Shown piece after piece: positions 50,099 through 60,206 of a stretch of 64,000 nt of DNA. Position numbers and translations under genes: made by a program. The notes under the pieces are model-generated. The model was not told where the DNA came from. It did no database searches and saw only the letters and a program-made list of their open reading frames with translations. Numbering within the stretch: position 1 is the stretch's first letter; every line of letters starts with the position of its first letter. Origin of the DNA: Duganella sp. BJB476 (lineage in GTDB: Bacteria > Pseudomonadota > Gammaproteobacteria > Burkholderiales > Burkholderiaceae_D); the NCBI RefSeq assembly GCF_003416895.1, contig NZ_QVIO01000003.1, positions 62,001 to 126,000 on the forward strand, written 5' to 3'.

Positions 50099-50956
50099 TT
50101 ATTGCACAGTACAGATCACCAGTTCAGGATCGGCGTTGATGCGCACCGGAATCCGGCTGCAACCCACGCCACGACTAACGATCAGCTCGCCATTGCCGGC
50201 CACCGGGAAGCGTCCATAATGAAAGGGACGCGACAGCGGACCGGCCGGCAACACCAGCGGCGTGCCGTCGCGCAGCGCGATCTGGCCGCCGTGCGTGTGG
50301 CCGGCGAAGGCGACGTCGAAGCGCCGGCCGGCCAGCTTCAGCAAGCCGTCCGGCGCATGCATCAGCAGCACGCGCACGGCGCTGTCGGCGACGCCGGCGA
50401 ACGTCGCGGCGCCGTCGGGTTCGCCGGCCCAGGGATCGTCCATGCCGCAGATCGAGACATGGCCGAACGGCGCCGGCAAGGCTTGCGCGCGGTTGACCAG
50501 CATCTGCACGCCGGCCGCCTCGAAGCGTCGGCAGATCTCGCCGTCGTCGGTGGACAGGTCGTGATTGCCCAGCACGGCAAACTTGCCCAGCGGCGGACGG
50601 CAGGCCGCCAACAGCGGGCACAGCACGGCGACATTGGCCGCCGGGCCGGACACGTAGTCGCCGCCCGTCAGCAGCACGTCCGGCTGTTCGGCGGCGATGC
50701 TGGCGAACAGATCGTTGAAGATGCCGGCGTGGGTCGGCGGGCCGGCATGGAAATCGGAGGCAAACGCGATCTTGAGCGGACGCGGCAGGCGCTGGCCATG
50801 CGCCAGCGTGATCGTGTGGCGGGTCACGCCGAGCCGGCCATGCAAGCGGCTGTGGTAGCTCAGCGCGCTCACCACGCCCCCCATCAGGACGACATTCAAC
50901 AACGCTTCCAACTTGCTCCGGTGCGGTGAAAAATGCTTGCTGCGGGGAACTTTCAT
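50099..50956 (-). CDS. Membrane-anchored metallophosphoesterase (YkuE/YaeI-like)
   Basis: Calcineurin-like phosphoesterase of 285 aa. A hydrophobic N-terminal segment (residues about 15-33) may anchor it or act as a signal. The metal motifs are present in order: ASDFHAGP, GGDYV, LGNHDLSTD, then the final AFAGHTHGGQI. Related proteins hydrolyse UDP-2,3-diacylglucosamine, other phosphodiesters or phospholipids. The substrate here is unknown. It lies 10 bases before the GNAT gene and 72 bases after the hybrid kinase stop on the same strand. Confidence 0.87.
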   Translation of the reverse strand: MKVPRSKHFSPHRSKLEALLNVVLMGGVVSALSYHSRLHGRLGVTRHTITLAHGQRLPRPLKIAFASDFHAGPPTHAGIFNDLFASIAAEQPDVLLTGGDYVSGPAANVAVLCPLLAACRPPLGKFAVLGNHDLSTDDGEICRRFEAAGVQMLVNRAQALPAPFGHVSICGMDDPWAGEPDGAATFAGVADSAVRVLLMHAPDGLLKLAGRRFDVAFAGHTHGGQIALRDGTPLVLPAGPLSRPFHYGRFPVAGNGELIVSRGVGCSRIPVRINADPELVICTVQ

Positions 50957-51028
50957 GGGAAGGCGATCAAACGGTAAAGAGGCGGCATGATAGCCTATTT
51001 GGGACGCCTCGGGCCGGCGGTGACCGGA

Positions 51029-53515
<2,487 letters not shown>

Positions 53516-53580
53516 GCATCCTCCGCGGTGGTTGCGGGCCTTTCAGCCTGCAAGTCATTGTACATCGGCGCGCAGCGGAC

Positions 53581-54368
53581 TTACATCTGGCGAAATAAAT
53601 GCAGGTAACTGCGGCTTACCTGCAACACATCCTGGCGATGCTTCAGATGGATTTGCGCGGTTTCATTGTCGCCACGTATCACATGGCTGATCGCGCCCAG
53701 CCTGACCACCGCCGAACGGTGCACCTGGGCGAAATGCTGGGCATCGAGCTGAGCCAGCAGTTCCTTCAGCGGCGTGCGGATCAGGGCTTCGCCCGCCTGG
53801 CCGTGGTCGCCGCGCCAGGCCACCAGCGTGTACTTTTCATCGGCGCGCAAAAAATCGATCTCGTCGACTGAAATCATGCACAGCGCCTGCCCCACTTGCG
53901 CACGTATCCAGCGCAGCTGCGGCGGCGCTTCCGGCTTGGCCAGCTGCGCCGACAACTGCGCCAGCAGCAGCGCCATGTCCGGCGCCGGCTGGGCATCGGC
54001 GCGCACGCGCTGCTGCAAGCGCGCCACGGTTTCCGCCAGCCGCACCGCCTCCACCGGCTTGACCAGGTAGTCGAGCGCGCCTCGCTCGAAGGCCTGGATC
54101 GCGTATTCGGTGTAGGCGGTGACGAACACCAGGTGCGCGCGGCGGCCGATCTGCATCGCCGCCTCCACGCCCGACAGGCCAGGCATGTGCACGTCGAGAA
54201 AACAGATGTCGGGTTGCAGCGCGTTGAATTGTTCGACCGCCTCGCGGCCGTTGCGCGCCTGCGCCACCACGTCCAGCTCGGGCCAGGCTTGCGCCAGCAG
54301 GCGGGTCAGCGATAGCCGCAGCAGCGGTTCGTCGTCGGCAATCAGCGCGGTGGCGCGCGCACCGTCAT
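53581..54368 (-). CDS. LytTR-family response regulator with a frameshift at its start
   Basis: Response regulator with a receiver (ALIADDEPLLRLSLTRLL, phospho-acceptor in DICFLDVHMPG, conserved FVTAYTEYAIQAF and DYLVKPV) and a C-terminal LytTR DNA-binding domain (DEIDFLRADEKYTL to QVSRSYLHLF). The likely ATG at 54368-54366 overlaps the stop of the kinase remnant as ATGA, as in intact lytS-lytR-type pairs, but its frame meets a stop after eight codons. Removing two bases from the GCGCGCGC run (54353-54360) gives M-T-V-R-A-T-A-L-I-A-D-D-E-P, a normal start. So either a GC dinucleotide was gained or the sequence has an error. In the present frame there is no good start before the receiver. Confidence 0.78.
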
Positions 54369-54931
54369 CGCCGGCCCGCCCGCATCGGCAAGTCCAGCTC
54401 GGCGCACACGCCGTGCGGCTGCACCGCGGACAGGCGCAAGGCCGCGTCGGCGCCAAACACCAGCAGCAGCCGTTCGCGCAAAGAACAGGCCGCTGCCGGC
54501 CGCTTGCAGGCCGATGCCGGTATCGATCACCTGCGCATGGCAACGGCCATCGCGCAGCCGCACGCTGAGGTCGATGCGGCCGCCTTCTTCGCTGGGATCG
54601 ATGCCGTGGCGAATCGCGTTCTCGACCAGCGTCAGCAAGGTGGTCGGCGGACATTGCAGCGGCAAGGCGGCATCGTCGGCCGACAGCGTGAACTGCAAGC
54701 GGTCGGGCATGCGCATATGCATCAGCTCCAGATAGGCGATCAGGCTGCCCAGCACGGCCGATGCCTGCGGTGAGCCGGAGTCAACCAGCTCGCGCACATG
54801 AAGCTCGAATGCCAGCCGAGGCCGATCGGCAGCCCGATCACGAAGGATGCACACAGCGTGAAGCGCACGCGCCGCCGGCCCAGCAGCAAGGCGAAACCGT
54901 GCGGCGGCGCGGCGGTCAAAGTAGTAGACAT
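54365..54931 (-). pseudogene. Decayed LytS-type sensor kinase
   Basis: Remnants of one sensor kinase lie in order in two frames. The N-terminus from 54931 (MSTTLTAAPPHGFALLLGRR and one hydrophobic segment) is joined in another frame to the middle: ELVDSGSPQASAVLGSLIAY, then directly ELMHMRMPDRLQF and the ATP-binding TTLLTLVENAIRHGIDPSEE and IDTGIGLQAAGSGL. It then shifts back to RERLLLVFGADAALRLSAV up to a TGA at 54367-54365. Missing parts are most membrane helices, the phospho-acceptor HFLFN region, a piece after SLIAY and the second ATP-binding glycine loop. Three internal deletions make it non-functional. Its partner is the adjacent LytTR regulator. About 570 bases remain of an expected 1000 or more. 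Confidence 0.8.
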
Positions 54932-55142
54932 GAGCCGATTATAGGCCACGGATTCAGGCGGAATTTCGGCATCGGCGGGGTTATTTTTCAGCCGCCTGCA
55001 GCCATCGTCATTCGTCGGCGCCGGCCGTGCTTCGTCGCAAAAGGGTCGTCGTTGGTCGGATACGACTGGTGTGCACCGGCGCCTTCGGCCATATTCCGAT
55101 GCGGCGCCGGCATGCGGCGAAGCACAACCCTGGAGGAGTGAG

Positions 55143-55985
55143 ATGTCGGATACCCTGATGATGAACGGCGCCGCGCCCTATGGCCGCAAGATGCGCGTAC
55201 GCGCCGGCCAGGCGCTGAAGGCCGCGGCCGCGTTCTGGTTCGCGGCGATGGTGGCCGGCCAGGCGGTCTTCGTGACCTATATCGTGTCGTTCTATGGCGG
55301 CGCGGTGGCGGCGGGCGATTGGATGCGCTGGAATAAGGTACTGCCGGTCGGTTACGTTCCCGGCGATCGCGTGGGCAACTCCGCGCTGGCCGCGCATCTG
55401 GCGATCGCCGCCCTCGTCACGCTGGCGGGACCGTTGCAGCTGATCCCGGCGATACGGGCGCGCTTCCCGGCGTTCCACCGTTGGAACGGGCGCATCTATG
55501 TAACGGTCTCCATCGTCACCGGCATCGCCGGCACTTACATGGTCTGGACCCGCAACGCGGCCGGCGACATGACCCAGCATAGCGGCACCACGCTGAACGC
55601 CGTGCTGATCACGCTGTGTGCTGTGATGGCGGTGCGCCACGCGCTCGCGCGCCGGCTGGACGTGCACCGGCGCTGGGCGCTGCGACTATTTCTGGTGGTG
55701 AGCGGCAGCTGGTTTTTCCGCGTCGGCCTGCTGTTCTGGATTCTGGTCAACGGTGGTCCGGTCGGTTTCGATCCCAAGACCTTCACCGGCCCGGCGCTCA
55801 ACGTACTGGTGTTCGGCGAATCGCTGCTGCCGCTGGCGCTGCTGGAACTTTACCTGCGTGCGCGCGACGCTGGAGGCCCTGCGCGCAAGCTGGCCGCGGC
55901 AGCCGGCCTGACGCTGCTGACGCTGGCAATGGGAGTGGGAATTTTCGGCGCCAGCATGGCTATGTGGCTGCCCCATATTCCCTAG
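55143..55985 (+). CDS. DUF2306 membrane protein
   Basis: Integral membrane protein of 280 aa with about seven hydrophobic helices, matching the DUF2306 family. Landmarks are LVTLAGPLQLIPAIRARFPA followed by FHRWNGRIYV, and HRRWALRLFLVVSGSWFFRV with conserved His and Arg residues on the membrane face. The function is unknown; conserved histidines suggest haem or proton handling, which is speculative. GGAGGAG lies 8 bases upstream of the ATG at 55143. Its 3' end overlaps the convergent NTF2-like gene by 4 bases. Confidence 0.8.
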   Translation: MSDTLMMNGAAPYGRKMRVRAGQALKAAAAFWFAAMVAGQAVFVTYIVSFYGGAVAAGDWMRWNKVLPVGYVPGDRVGNSALAAHLAIAALVTLAGPLQLIPAIRARFPAFHRWNGRIYVTVSIVTGIAGTYMVWTRNAAGDMTQHSGTTLNAVLITLCAVMAVRHALARRLDVHRRWALRLFLVVSGSWFFRVGLLFWILVNGGPVGFDPKTFTGPALNVLVFGESLLPLALLELYLRARDAGGPARKLAAAAGLTLLTLAMGVGIFGASMAMWLPHIP

Positions 55986-56437
55986 GCGTCGCTGATCGGC
56001 GCGGCGGCGGCCTCGGCGATGCCGCTCGCGGCCATGCCGCGGCAGTAGCGCTCCAGTTTCGCCGTGTCGCAGTGGACCTCCAGCTTGCTCACGCGGCCCC
56101 AGCGCAGTTCGAATTCATGCACGCCCTGGTTGGAGCCGGTGCTGCCGTCTGGCAGCGTGAAGCGGTCCTTCCACGTCACGGTGGCGACCGTGCGCCACGG
56201 CCAGCCGGTGACGGCGATGGCGTCGATCTCGAAGCGCAAGCCCGGCAGCAGCCGCGCCAGGCGCGCGTACCACTGCGCGGTCGACGCCATCGTGCGGCGC
56301 TCGCCAGCCAGCGGATGTTGACCGTGCATCACGTGACGGTGCGCGGTCGCGAACTGCGGCAGTACCCGCTCGTAGGCGCCGGCATTGATATCCCCAAAAG
56401 CACGCCGCAGCTTGCGGTCAACGATAAAGTGGTACAT
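55982..56437 (-). CDS. NTF2/SnoaL-like protein
   Basis: Protein of 151 aa with the cone-shaped alpha+beta barrel pattern of the NTF2/SnoaL superfamily: an N-terminal helix pair, then GERRTMASTAQWYARLARLL in the first helical part, FEIDAIAVTGWPWRTVATVT and FELRWGRVSKLEVHCDTAKL as the sheet. Members bind or isomerise small hydrophobic molecules, and the substrate is unknown. It is divergently transcribed from a TetR-type regulator 72 bases away, which most likely represses it. GGAG lies upstream of the ATG at 56437. Confidence 0.75.
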   Translation of the reverse strand: MYHFIVDRKLRRAFGDINAGAYERVLPQFATAHRHVMHGQHPLAGERRTMASTAQWYARLARLLPGLRFEIDAIAVTGWPWRTVATVTWKDRFTLPDGSTGSNQGVHEFELRWGRVSKLEVHCDTAKLERYCRGMAASGIAEAAAAPISDA

Positions 56438-56460
56438 GGCGAACTCCAATCTTTACACTG

Positions 56461-56500
56461 GAAAGATCTGTATAGTGCGATGATATCTTTCTCATGTCAA
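56461..56500. promoter_or_regulatory. Divergent promoter and candidate TetR operator
   Basis: Between the two divergent genes lies the inverted repeat GAAAGAT (56461-56467) and ATCTTTC (56485-56491), with 17 bases between the arms. It overlaps a minus-strand promoter: TTGACA (56500-56495) with CACTAT at 17 bases or TATACA at 20. A repressor bound to the repeat would cover the -10 region of the NTF2-like gene and lie just upstream of the regulator's own start. Confidence 0.55.
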
Positions 56501-56509
56501 GATAACTTT

Positions 56510-57109
56510 ATGGTCACCAAACCCTACCACCACGGCAATCTGCGCGACAGCCTGCTCGATGCCGCCGACGCCCTGCTGGCGCAGGATGGCGCGCAGGCGC
56601 TCACCTTGCGCGAAGTGGCCAAGGCGGCCGGCGTGTCGCATGCAGCGCCCTACCATCACTTCGCCAGCCGCGAGCAATTGCTGGCGGCGGTGGCGGCACG
56701 CGCCTTCGCCGGACTGGCTGCGGCCATGGCGACGGCAGACAACGACCATACGCGCGGCCAGGGCGAGCGGCTGATGGATATCTGCGAGGTGTATGTCGAA
56801 TTTGCGCGCGCGCGGCCGGCGCAATTCCGTTTGATGTTCGGCCCGCTGCTGGCGCAGAAGTCCCACTACCCGGATTTGAAGCAGGCGGCCGAAGGCGCGT
56901 TCAATGTGCTGGTCACGGCGGCCACCGCTTTCGACGCGCCGCGCGGCCCGGAACTGGCCTTGACCGGATGGAGCCTGGCGCACGGACTGGCCAACCTGGC
57001 GATCGACGAGGCGTTCACGGATTTACCGATAGCAGTGCCCGCGCCGTCGGTGCTGGCGCGGGCGATGACGGCGCGGATGCTGGGATTACAGGGCGGCGTC
57101 GACCAGTAG
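56510..57109 (+). CDS. TetR/AcrR-family transcriptional regulator
   Basis: One-component repressor of 199 aa. The N-terminal DNA-binding domain reads HHGNLRDSLLDAADALLAQ, then LREVAKAAGVSHAAPYHHF with the YHHF recognition-helix end typical of TetR proteins. The C-terminal ligand domain (about residues 60-195) includes FARARPAQFRLMFGPLLAQ, common in the WHG/TetR_C_33-like group. It starts 72 bases from the divergent NTF2-like gene and likely controls it and itself through the repeat at 56461-56491. The ligand is unknown. Its last 24 bases overlap the end of the convergent next gene. Confidence 0.87.
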   Translation: MVTKPYHHGNLRDSLLDAADALLAQDGAQALTLREVAKAAGVSHAAPYHHFASREQLLAAVAARAFAGLAAAMATADNDHTRGQGERLMDICEVYVEFARARPAQFRLMFGPLLAQKSHYPDLKQAAEGAFNVLVTAATAFDAPRGPELALTGWSLAHGLANLAIDEAFTDLPIAVPAPSVLARAMTARMLGLQGGVDQ

Positions 57110-57472
57110 CTGCGGCTGCAAGGCGCGGATGCGCAGCTCGGTAAAGTAGCCGCCCGCCTCGTTGTAGCGCAGGTAGTGGCGACCGCAGTTCAGGCAGCGC
57201 GAGACCTGGCTCAGGTTGCACGGATAGTAGCGCGGCGCGATCGGCGCGTCGTCGCTTTCGTAGCGCGTGCCGTGCGGGTGATATTCGGCGAAGGTCGGCT
57301 CGTCGTACGGATCGTCCATCAGCGTGCCGATTTCCTCGAAGCGATCCAGCTCCAGCGACGTCGGCAAGCGCTGCCAGGCCGCCAGCGAAACAGTACTGCA
57401 ACTACAGGGTGCCGTCACTCCAGCAGAAGTCTGGGCCAACAGCATCAGTTGCGCAAAATCGATTTTCAGCAT
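57086..57472 (-). CDS. Hypothetical protein with a Cys-rich start and CxxC motif
   Basis: Protein of 128 aa of unknown family. It has a CSC pair near residue 23-25 (TAPCSCSTVSL), an acidic middle (GTLMDDPYDEPTFAEYHPHG) and a possible metal site YYPCNLSQVSRCLNCGRHYL with three cysteines. The C-terminal part reads YNEAGGYFTELRIRALQPQL. The codon use resembles that of its neighbours and the three-frame context favours this strand, so it is probably a real gene. It overlaps the end of the TetR gene by 24 bases. No neighbour hints at a function; a small zinc-binding protein is the best description. Confidence 0.6.
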   Translation of the reverse strand: MLKIDFAQLMLLAQTSAGVTAPCSCSTVSLAAWQRLPTSLELDRFEEIGTLMDDPYDEPTFAEYHPHGTRYESDDAPIAPRYYPCNLSQVSRCLNCGRHYLRYNEAGGYFTELRIRALQPQLLVDAAL

Positions 57473-57572
57473 GGAATGCCCATCAAAAGGATTTTCGATT
57501 CTACTGCAATCCAGATCAACTTGCCGCCACGTGAAGAGGCCTCAATTACCCTAGCACTTCGGCGAGGAGAAT

Positions 57573-57992
57573 ATGGAGCTCAGAATTTTAACGTGGCTGT
57601 TTCCCTGGTTGATGGCTGTGCTTGAGTTCCTACTGAGAGCCAGTTCGGGAAATCCTGATGCGGTGGCATTCATCGGCCCAACTGTCGGCGGCACGGCCCT
57701 GGGGATGTTGTTGCCACTTACGCACGCCAGCTTATTAGTGAAAGGGCACTCCCCGCAGGCCGAAGGCTCCGCGAACACAGGCTTGATTGATCCAACCGCC
57801 GACCAGTGGGCTCAGCGCATCAATATCATTCTCTGGCTCGGCCTGGCTGCGTGGGCAGCCAGCCTTTATCTCAGCATCAATCACAGTAGCCCCTACTTTC
57901 CGCAACTGGATGGAGTGCGAACTTCGCTCTTAATTGGTTTTATACTTTGGACGTGCGCCGTCTTAGCAGACCTCATTCGAGGAGGCAAATGA
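57573..57992 (+). CDS. Small membrane protein of unknown function
   Basis: Protein of 139 aa with four hydrophobic stretches: residues about 5-22 (ILTWLFPWLMAVLEFLL), 32-55 (FIGPTVGGTALGMLLPLTHA), 84-103 (INIILWLGLAAWAASLYLSI) and 115-135 (SLLIGFILWTCAVLADLI). I know no family. Its stop overlaps the next ATG by four bases (ATGA), so the two are translationally coupled. GC content is lower than in the surrounding genes, a hint of more recent arrival. GAGGAG lies about 8 bases before the ATG. Confidence 0.6.
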   Translation: MELRILTWLFPWLMAVLEFLLRASSGNPDAVAFIGPTVGGTALGMLLPLTHASLLVKGHSPQAEGSANTGLIDPTADQWAQRINIILWLGLAAWAASLYLSINHSSPYFPQLDGVRTSLLIGFILWTCAVLADLIRGGK

Positions 57993-58444
57993 TGAACTGG
58001 GAATCACTCAAGGAAGGCCTTTTATTGATAGGCATCGGGATGACGGCCTCAGTAATTGTCGGCATCATCGCCACGATCATCCGAGATCGTTATCTCCAGA
58101 GAAAACCGGAGGATGACTACACCTACGTCGTCAAGAGTAAAAAAGGAGGCAAAAAGACCGTCGTCGTATTGCCGCCGGACCTACCAGAAACCGCACAGCA
58201 AGATATTATGCGCGTAGCGTATGAAAACCTGGGATTACCCCCGATGGTGCACTATCCTGTACCGATGCCCAGATGCGAAAGCAATCTTTGGCTCTTGCGC
58301 CACCATAAAACCAAAGCATTCAAGAATGGCGATTCACAGGCAGTCCGAATCCCGACAGAAATCGCTTACGATCGGCCGGATATTGATTTGGATATCCAGC
58401 GTATCGGCGACGAGCTCCGCATTCGTCCGGCACAAAGCCAATAA
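57989..58444 (+). CDS. Membrane-anchored protein with a VapB/AbrB-like C-terminus
   Basis: Protein of 151 aa. Residues about 7-30 (EGLLLIGIGMTASVIVGIIA) form a membrane helix followed by a basic loop. A middle part (YTYVVKSKKGGKKTVVVLPP) is followed by a C-terminal stretch, KTKAFKNGDSQAVRIPTEIA and GDELRIRPAQ, that matches the swapped-hairpin DNA-binding fold of VapB/AbrB antitoxins. Usual VapB proteins start at this motif, are not membrane-bound and continue with a toxin-binding tail, which is missing here; no VapC gene follows. It may be a fusion created by deletion or a specialised membrane-tethered regulator. Its start overlaps the preceding membrane-protein gene (ATGA) and GGAGG lies just upstream. 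Confidence 0.62.
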   Translation: MMNWESLKEGLLLIGIGMTASVIVGIIATIIRDRYLQRKPEDDYTYVVKSKKGGKKTVVVLPPDLPETAQQDIMRVAYENLGLPPMVHYPVPMPRCESNLWLLRHHKTKAFKNGDSQAVRIPTEIAYDRPDIDLDIQRIGDELRIRPAQSQ

Positions 58445-58464
58445 AAAAGGGAGCCGAAGCTCCC
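58441..58464 (-). terminator. Rho-independent terminator of the PiT gene
   Basis: On the minus strand a perfect 6-bp stem, GGGAGC (58464-58459) with GCTCCC (58454-58449), and a stable TTCG tetraloop precede TTTTTTAT. It lies just after the PiT stop codon and ends its transcript; on the plus strand there is no T tract of equal quality. Confidence 0.9.
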
Positions 58465-58471
58465 TTGCGTA

Positions 58472-59482
58472 TTACATGATGTGGTGACCAACCCACCAGG
58501 CCAGCGCGGCCACGAAGGCCGAGGCCGGGATCGTGAACACCCAGGCCCACACGATATTGCCCGCCACGCCCCAGCGCACCGCCGACATCTTCTGCGCCGA
58601 ACCGACGCCGACGATCGCACCGGTGATGGTGTGCGTAGTCGAGACCGGCACGCCGAAGTGCGAAGCGATCAGCAAGGTCAGCGCGCCGCCGGTTTCGGCG
58701 CAGAAGCCGCCCACCGGTTTGAGCTTGGTGATCTTCTGGCCCATGGTCTTGACGATGCGCCAGCCGCCGAACAGCGTGCCGAACGAGATCGCCGTGTAGC
58801 ACGAAATCACCACCCACAGCGGCGGCGCCGTGTCGCCGACCGGCACCTGGCCGACCGCGATCAGCAGCATCCAGATGATGCCGATGGTCTTCTGCGCATC
58901 GTTGCCGCCGTGGCCCAGGCTGTATGCGGCGGCCGACGCCAGTTGCAGGCGGCGGAACCACTTGTCGACCCGGCGCGGCGTCGAGCGCACGAAGATCCAC
59001 GACACGATCAGCATGATGATGGAGCCGAACACAAAGCCCATCAGCGGCGACAGGATGATCCACTGCACCGTCTTCAGCAGGCCGCCGCCGACCAGCGCGC
59101 TGGTGCCGGACTTGGCCACCGCGGCGCCGACCAGGCCGCCGATCAGCGCGTGCGACGACGACGAGGGAATGCCGTAGTACCAGGTGAACAGATTCCACAC
59201 GATGGCGCCGACCAGCGCGCCGAAGATCACGTATTGATCGACGATGCCCGGATCGATGGTGCCCTTGCCCACCGTCGAGGCGACGTGCAGGCCGACCACG
59301 AAGATCGCGGTGAAATTGAAGAACGCGGCCATGGCCACCGCCGTCTGCGGCTTGAGCACGCCGGTCGAGACCACGGTGGCGATCGCGTTGGCGGCGTCGT
59401 GGAAGCCATTCATGAAGTCAAACACCAGCGCCAGGGCGATCAGGATGCCCAGCACGTAGATGCTGATTTGTAGGGTATGCAT
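58472..59482 (-). CDS. Low-affinity inorganic phosphate transporter (PiT family)
   Basis: Inner membrane phosphate permease of 336 aa. The two PiT signatures are present: FMNGFHDAANAIATVVSTGV near residues 24-43 and AYSLGHGGNDAQKTIGI with the conserved GHGGNDA, plus FGVPVSTTHTITGAIVGVG and SSSSHALIGGLVGAA. About ten membrane helices. It symports metal-phosphate with protons or sodium. It is downstream of the DUF47 gene (23 bases) on the same strand, a widespread pairing. Its own terminator follows. Confidence 0.92.
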   Translation of the reverse strand: MHTLQISIYVLGILIALALVFDFMNGFHDAANAIATVVSTGVLKPQTAVAMAAFFNFTAIFVVGLHVASTVGKGTIDPGIVDQYVIFGALVGAIVWNLFTWYYGIPSSSSHALIGGLVGAAVAKSGTSALVGGGLLKTVQWIILSPLMGFVFGSIIMLIVSWIFVRSTPRRVDKWFRRLQLASAAAYSLGHGGNDAQKTIGIIWMLLIAVGQVPVGDTAPPLWVVISCYTAISFGTLFGGWRIVKTMGQKITKLKPVGGFCAETGGALTLLIASHFGVPVSTTHTITGAIVGVGSAQKMSAVRWGVAGNIVWAWVFTIPASAFVAALAWWVGHHIM

Positions 59483-59505
59483 GTTGGACTATTCTTTTGT
59501 AGTTA

Positions 59506-60132
59506 TTATGCGTTTTCGACGATGATGCCTTCGATGATGTTGGCCACATCTTCGCAACGGTCGGTCACGGTTTCCAGGATCTCGTAGATGGCCTTCATCT
59601 TGATCAGGTTGCGCACGTCCGGTTCATCGCGGAACAGCTTGGACATGGCGGCGCGCATCACGTGGTCGGCGTCCGATTCCAGGCGGTCGATCTCTTCGCA
59701 GATGGCGACGATCTGGCGCGAGTTGTCCATGTTGTGCAGCAGGGCCACGGCGTCGCGCACCTTCTCGGCGCAGGCCAGCACCAGCTCGGCCAGGCGCTTG
59801 GCTTCCGGCGTGACCGAATGCAGGTCGTACAGCGAGACGGTCTGGGCGGCGTCTTCCAGCAGGTCGAGGATGTCGTCCATGCGGGTGATCAGCTTGTGGA
59901 TGTCGTCGCGGTCGATCGGCGTGATGAAGGTCTTGTGCAGCAGGTCGACGGTGGCGTAGGTGATCTTGTCGGCTTGCTTTTCGATGCTTTCAATCGCGTG
60001 CACGCGATTTTCCAGATCGTCGAAATTGGACATCAGGCCCAGCATTTCTTTTGCACCTTTGACGCACAGCTCGGCGTGTTGGTTAAACAGGTCAAAAAAT
60101 TTGCCCTCGGTGGGCATCAAACGTCCAAACAT
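59506..60132 (-). CDS. DUF47 (PhoU-like) Pit accessory protein
   Basis: Cytoplasmic all-helical protein of 208 aa, related to PhoU and usually encoded with PiT transporters. It has two three-helix bundles with acidic metal-binding clusters (AIESIEKQADKITYATVDLL and EEIDRLESDADHVMRAAMSK). Genetic studies in other bacteria support a role in modulating PiT activity. It comes first in the DUF47-PiT operon, 74 bases after dnaB on the same strand. The gap 60133-60206 holds an imperfect hairpin (60165-60185) without a T tract. Confidence 0.9.
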   Translation of the reverse strand: MFGRLMPTEGKFFDLFNQHAELCVKGAKEMLGLMSNFDDLENRVHAIESIEKQADKITYATVDLLHKTFITPIDRDDIHKLITRMDDILDLLEDAAQTVSLYDLHSVTPEAKRLAELVLACAEKVRDAVALLHNMDNSRQIVAICEEIDRLESDADHVMRAAMSKLFRDEPDVRNLIKMKAIYEILETVTDRCEDVANIIEGIIVENA

Positions 60133-60206
60133 TTTATTCTCCGTTCCATTAATTACTGCAGATCGCCGTCCAGGATATGGACGGCGTAAAGATTAGTCGC
60201 CCTGGC

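Noticed and set aside
60165..60185. Hairpin GCCGTCC/GGACGGC downstream of dnaB as terminator
   Set aside because: The stem is good but no T tract follows on either strand, so it cannot be called an intrinsic terminator.
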